Part shown: positions 61,394 to 64,000 of the stretch, one piece after another
How the letters are laid out: the number at the start of each line of letters is the position of its first letter
Numbering within the stretch: position 1 is the first letter of the stretch
Notes under the pieces: model-generated
Told to the model about the DNA's origin: nothing
The model's database searches: none
What the model saw: only the letters and a program-made list of their open reading frames with translations
Program-made: the position numbers and the translations under genes
Assembly: GCF_017591435.1 (NCBI RefSeq)
Contig: NC_059296.1
Coordinates: 8,906,938 to 8,970,937 of the forward strand
Direction of reading: 5' to 3'
Source: Portunus trituberculatus
Taxonomy: Eukaryota > Arthropoda > Malacostraca > Decapoda > Portunidae
Length of the DNA: 64,000 nt

Positions 61394-62688
61394 GAAACCA
61401 AGAAATGTGAATAATGGGAGACACATGTCCCTCCTACCTCCACTGCCGTCAAAGAGGAAACAAGAAGGGAATACAGAAAAAAACAGAGTATCAATAGAAA
61501 AAAATTTGTTAAATGAATACCTTTTCAGTTCACTAACTTTCTATTTTTTCACAAATTTCTTTTATCTTATTTAAATTTAGGAATAATATGTTCCGTTATT
61601 TTTTTCCTTGCGCGGGAACCAACGCGTCATCACAGTCACATCGCCACCAAGACAGTCACGTCCAGTGAATCGAATACCGTATTTATATATCAGAGCTTTG
61701 ACTTGTGTTTCGACAAATGCCGGCACGTAGTACGGATGTGAGGGTGCTGGAGTGCATGTCAGGAGCGCCCGCCACCAGCACGTCGCGGTGAGCGCCCTCC
61801 GCATTCCCTCTGCGATGATGTTATGCGCTTTTCTTTGTGTTTGTGTTTGCTCCTCGGGTTACTGCCTCTCTGCCTGCCCGGCCTGCTCCTGCTCAACTTC
61901 CGTGACTTGCCCCACACCCCCTTTGTTGCTTCCTCACCTCCCCTCCCGATCACACCCTCTTTCTCTCTCTCTCTCTCCCTCTCTCTACACAGCATTAAGA
62001 CAACGATTCCGTTATCAAAAGATCAATTAGAAAATTTACAGACTGTCAAACAACGAGGTCGGAAGACAAGCGGTGTGTAGTAGCGGTGAAGTGTGTAAGA
62101 CCTCGCGCGAATGGTTATCTGCGAGAGTTGTGGGAGGCCTGTTTCTTGGTCACCTCCTTGTCTTCTTGAGCGTAATACCGAATATGTACTTACTGACGGT
62201 GCACTATGTCTACTCTGTCCAATTCTTCTTTTTTATCTATCTACTTTGCCGCAAAGACGCTCGTACACCAATTTCACGTGACCATAAACCAGAAAGGGAT
62301 GTAATGGTGGAGTCCTTCTTCGGGTCACATGCAGCACACCAAAAAATAAAGACTAAAGATTACGATTGGTGAGTATGAATAACCCTCATTACATCCTTCT
62401 TTGGCCTTGTGTCTAGTGCTCTTATGGCTGTCAAATGTTGCGTTCGCCTGCGTGTTGTTGCGAGTTCCCAAAGCCGTGGTTGTAAAATGAAGCCGGGAGG
62501 AAGTACAAGAGTGTTCAGAAATTATGAAAGCTCAATGAGGCTGTGCTTGATTTCACAAGGCATGGGAAGTTCGAAGAGGCGCCAATGAAGGTCAAGCGTG
62601 GGTGCCCAGGAGACGAGGGGACGGAATTCAAGGATATCCAGGCACGAGATCATGCATGGCTGAGTTACAACACCTAAACCACAAGCTC

Positions 62689-62694
<6 letters not shown>

Positions 62695-62749
<55 letters not shown>

Positions 62750-62767
62750 GCGTGTGTGTGTGTGTGT
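62695..62767. repeat. (GT)n microsatellite
   Basis: About 73 bp of GT with two GC interruptions. Confidence 0.95.
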
Positions 62768-63193
62768 ACGTTTGGGGGGGATATAACGAGTGAGGAGGGG
62801 ACGATAACCTTGAGCAGGTCAGATTAATACGTTGCTTCACTGGCGGCAGGGAAAAAAATACGTGATATCGAGCTACAAAGATATCAAATCAACAACGGCT
62901 TTGTCAACAAGGCGCCAATGATTGCAAAGAATATATATAACGTGGAGAGAGACCGTCGATCGGGCAGCGATAGGTCAGCAAACAAGTCAATAAGAAAGTG
63001 ACATCACACTCTAAGAATAAAGATTTAACCTTATGTCTTGTTTAGTAAATGTTAAATGTCACGGTGTGATGAAGCACTGAAATAAACATGGCAGGTCACC
63101 ATGAGTGAGTGGAGATGGCGAAGGCTGTCACTTGACGACACGCGTCCACCTCACCCTTCACACCTGTTCATCGCCACCCCGCCCCCCCAAAAA

Positions 63194-63195
<2 letters not shown>

Positions 63196-63255
<60 letters not shown>
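63196..63255. repeat. (TA)n microsatellite
   Basis: About 60 bp of pure TA following an A tract. Confidence 0.95.
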
Positions 63256-63257
<2 letters not shown>

Positions 63258-64000
63258 CAGTACTCCTGGAATTGATACATTCGTTCACAGTCAATTACGT
63301 GTTGCGGAATCTTCTGGTTTTAGTCACCACCACCACTATATCACCATCACCACCACCTCAAACACCATCAGCATTACAATCTTCACTCCCATCATCAGGG
63401 TTGTCCCACCTCGCCCTGTCACGCCCGCCCACTCCTCCGCCTGCAGTTCCGCCTCGCCGGGTTTGCCTTGGGCGTGGTCTAACCTTCGTATTAGTTCAAG
63501 TGTGCGTGAAAAGTCCACGTGCTACGAAGTGGCGTGGGATCAGCGTTGTTGAGTCAGCTAAACTAACAAACTTTCTCTCACGTAATGCCAAGTAAACTGG
63601 CAGAAAAACTGGCACTGGATTTATGAAGGCCACACCTCACGACGGGCGGTATTCACGGACTACAGTTTCATGCAAAAAGGTAAGATCTTCCGGAGATAAA
63701 GATAAAACGAATATATAGTCACTTCATACCTCAGGGCGTGGCTGGACGTCACTATTACTTTTGAGAGCCAATTACTTCCCTTCATTTAAGGTCAAGTGGA
63801 AGAAAACGTACATGAAAGAGATTGTGTGCTTGTATAAGGATGAAGGAGGAGGTTGCGGAAAAAAAAAAATGTACTTCCACCGGTTGAACGACAACTCACT
63901 AGTCCTTATATGCATAAGTATCTCTTCACTGTTGCCAGGTACTGACAGCACAAGGGCATTGGAAAGTGAAGGAAAGTTGTCTGAATGGTAGGGATCAAAA

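Larger units (their letters stand above)
60623..64000. other. Right end: SINE fragment, microsatellites, no gene resolved
   Basis: CA-rich sequence at 61216-61280, the SINE tail at 61310-61373, a CT-rich patch at 61950-61990, (GT)n at 62695-62767 and (TA)n at 63196-63255. Open frames at 61750-62080 and 63101-63595 are built from CT- or TA-repeats plus flanks and lack family resemblance. Confidence 0.45.

Overview
The window looks like nuclear DNA of an arthropod, most likely a decapod crustacean and probably a brachyuran crab. This is inference. It rests on three things: intron-rich genes with animal domain architectures, very dense long (TA)n, (GA)n and (CA)n microsatellites, and two tRNA-Val-derived SINEs whose body I associate with crab sequences. 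No bacterial, organellar or viral gene organisation is visible.

Three protein genes can be reconstructed with consistent splice phases. (1) Positions 156-4168, plus strand: the last four coding exons of a HIP1/HIP1R-family clathrin-actin adaptor (I/LWEQ or THATCH domain), whose 5' part lies off the window. (2) Positions 15206-17697, minus strand: a complete five-exon UBE2T-type ubiquitin-conjugating enzyme of 163 residues. (3) Positions 36069-50812, minus strand: a complete Dbl-family RhoGEF of 14 coding exons and about 1886 residues, with a long disordered N-terminal region and a C-terminal DH-PH module. HIP1 and UBE2T converge. UBE2T and the RhoGEF point the same way, about 18 kb apart. An orphan minus-strand exon at 60568-60622 may be an upstream exon of the RhoGEF or part of another gene.

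The rest is accessory DNA. It holds: one LINE family in three copies (13.9-14.65, 34.27-34.47 and 38.85-40.84 kb); two other LINE fragments (32.4-33.0 and 50.9-51.1 kb); an LTR-retrotransposon gag-pol scrap (37.0-37.35 kb); Tigger/pogo-like elements (1.55-2.72 kb and a nested pair at 43.14-44.83 kb); two adjacent Harbinger-like elements (21.3-22.67 kb); a TIR element with an integrase-like N-terminal ORF (51.15-51.94 kb); tRNA-type SINEs (17.05, 52.85, 56.23 and 61.3 kb); a cluster of tandem repeats (26.85-28.46 kb); and two long inverted repeats that would fold into long hairpins (24.49-25.01 and 31.10-31.77 kb).

The strongest themes for follow-up are the two long diverged hairpins (possible hairpin-siRNA loci), transposons and SINEs whose two ends both abut the same microsatellite type, and the compact TIR element at 51 kb. 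Most long open frames in the window are translations of simple repeats and are not genes.
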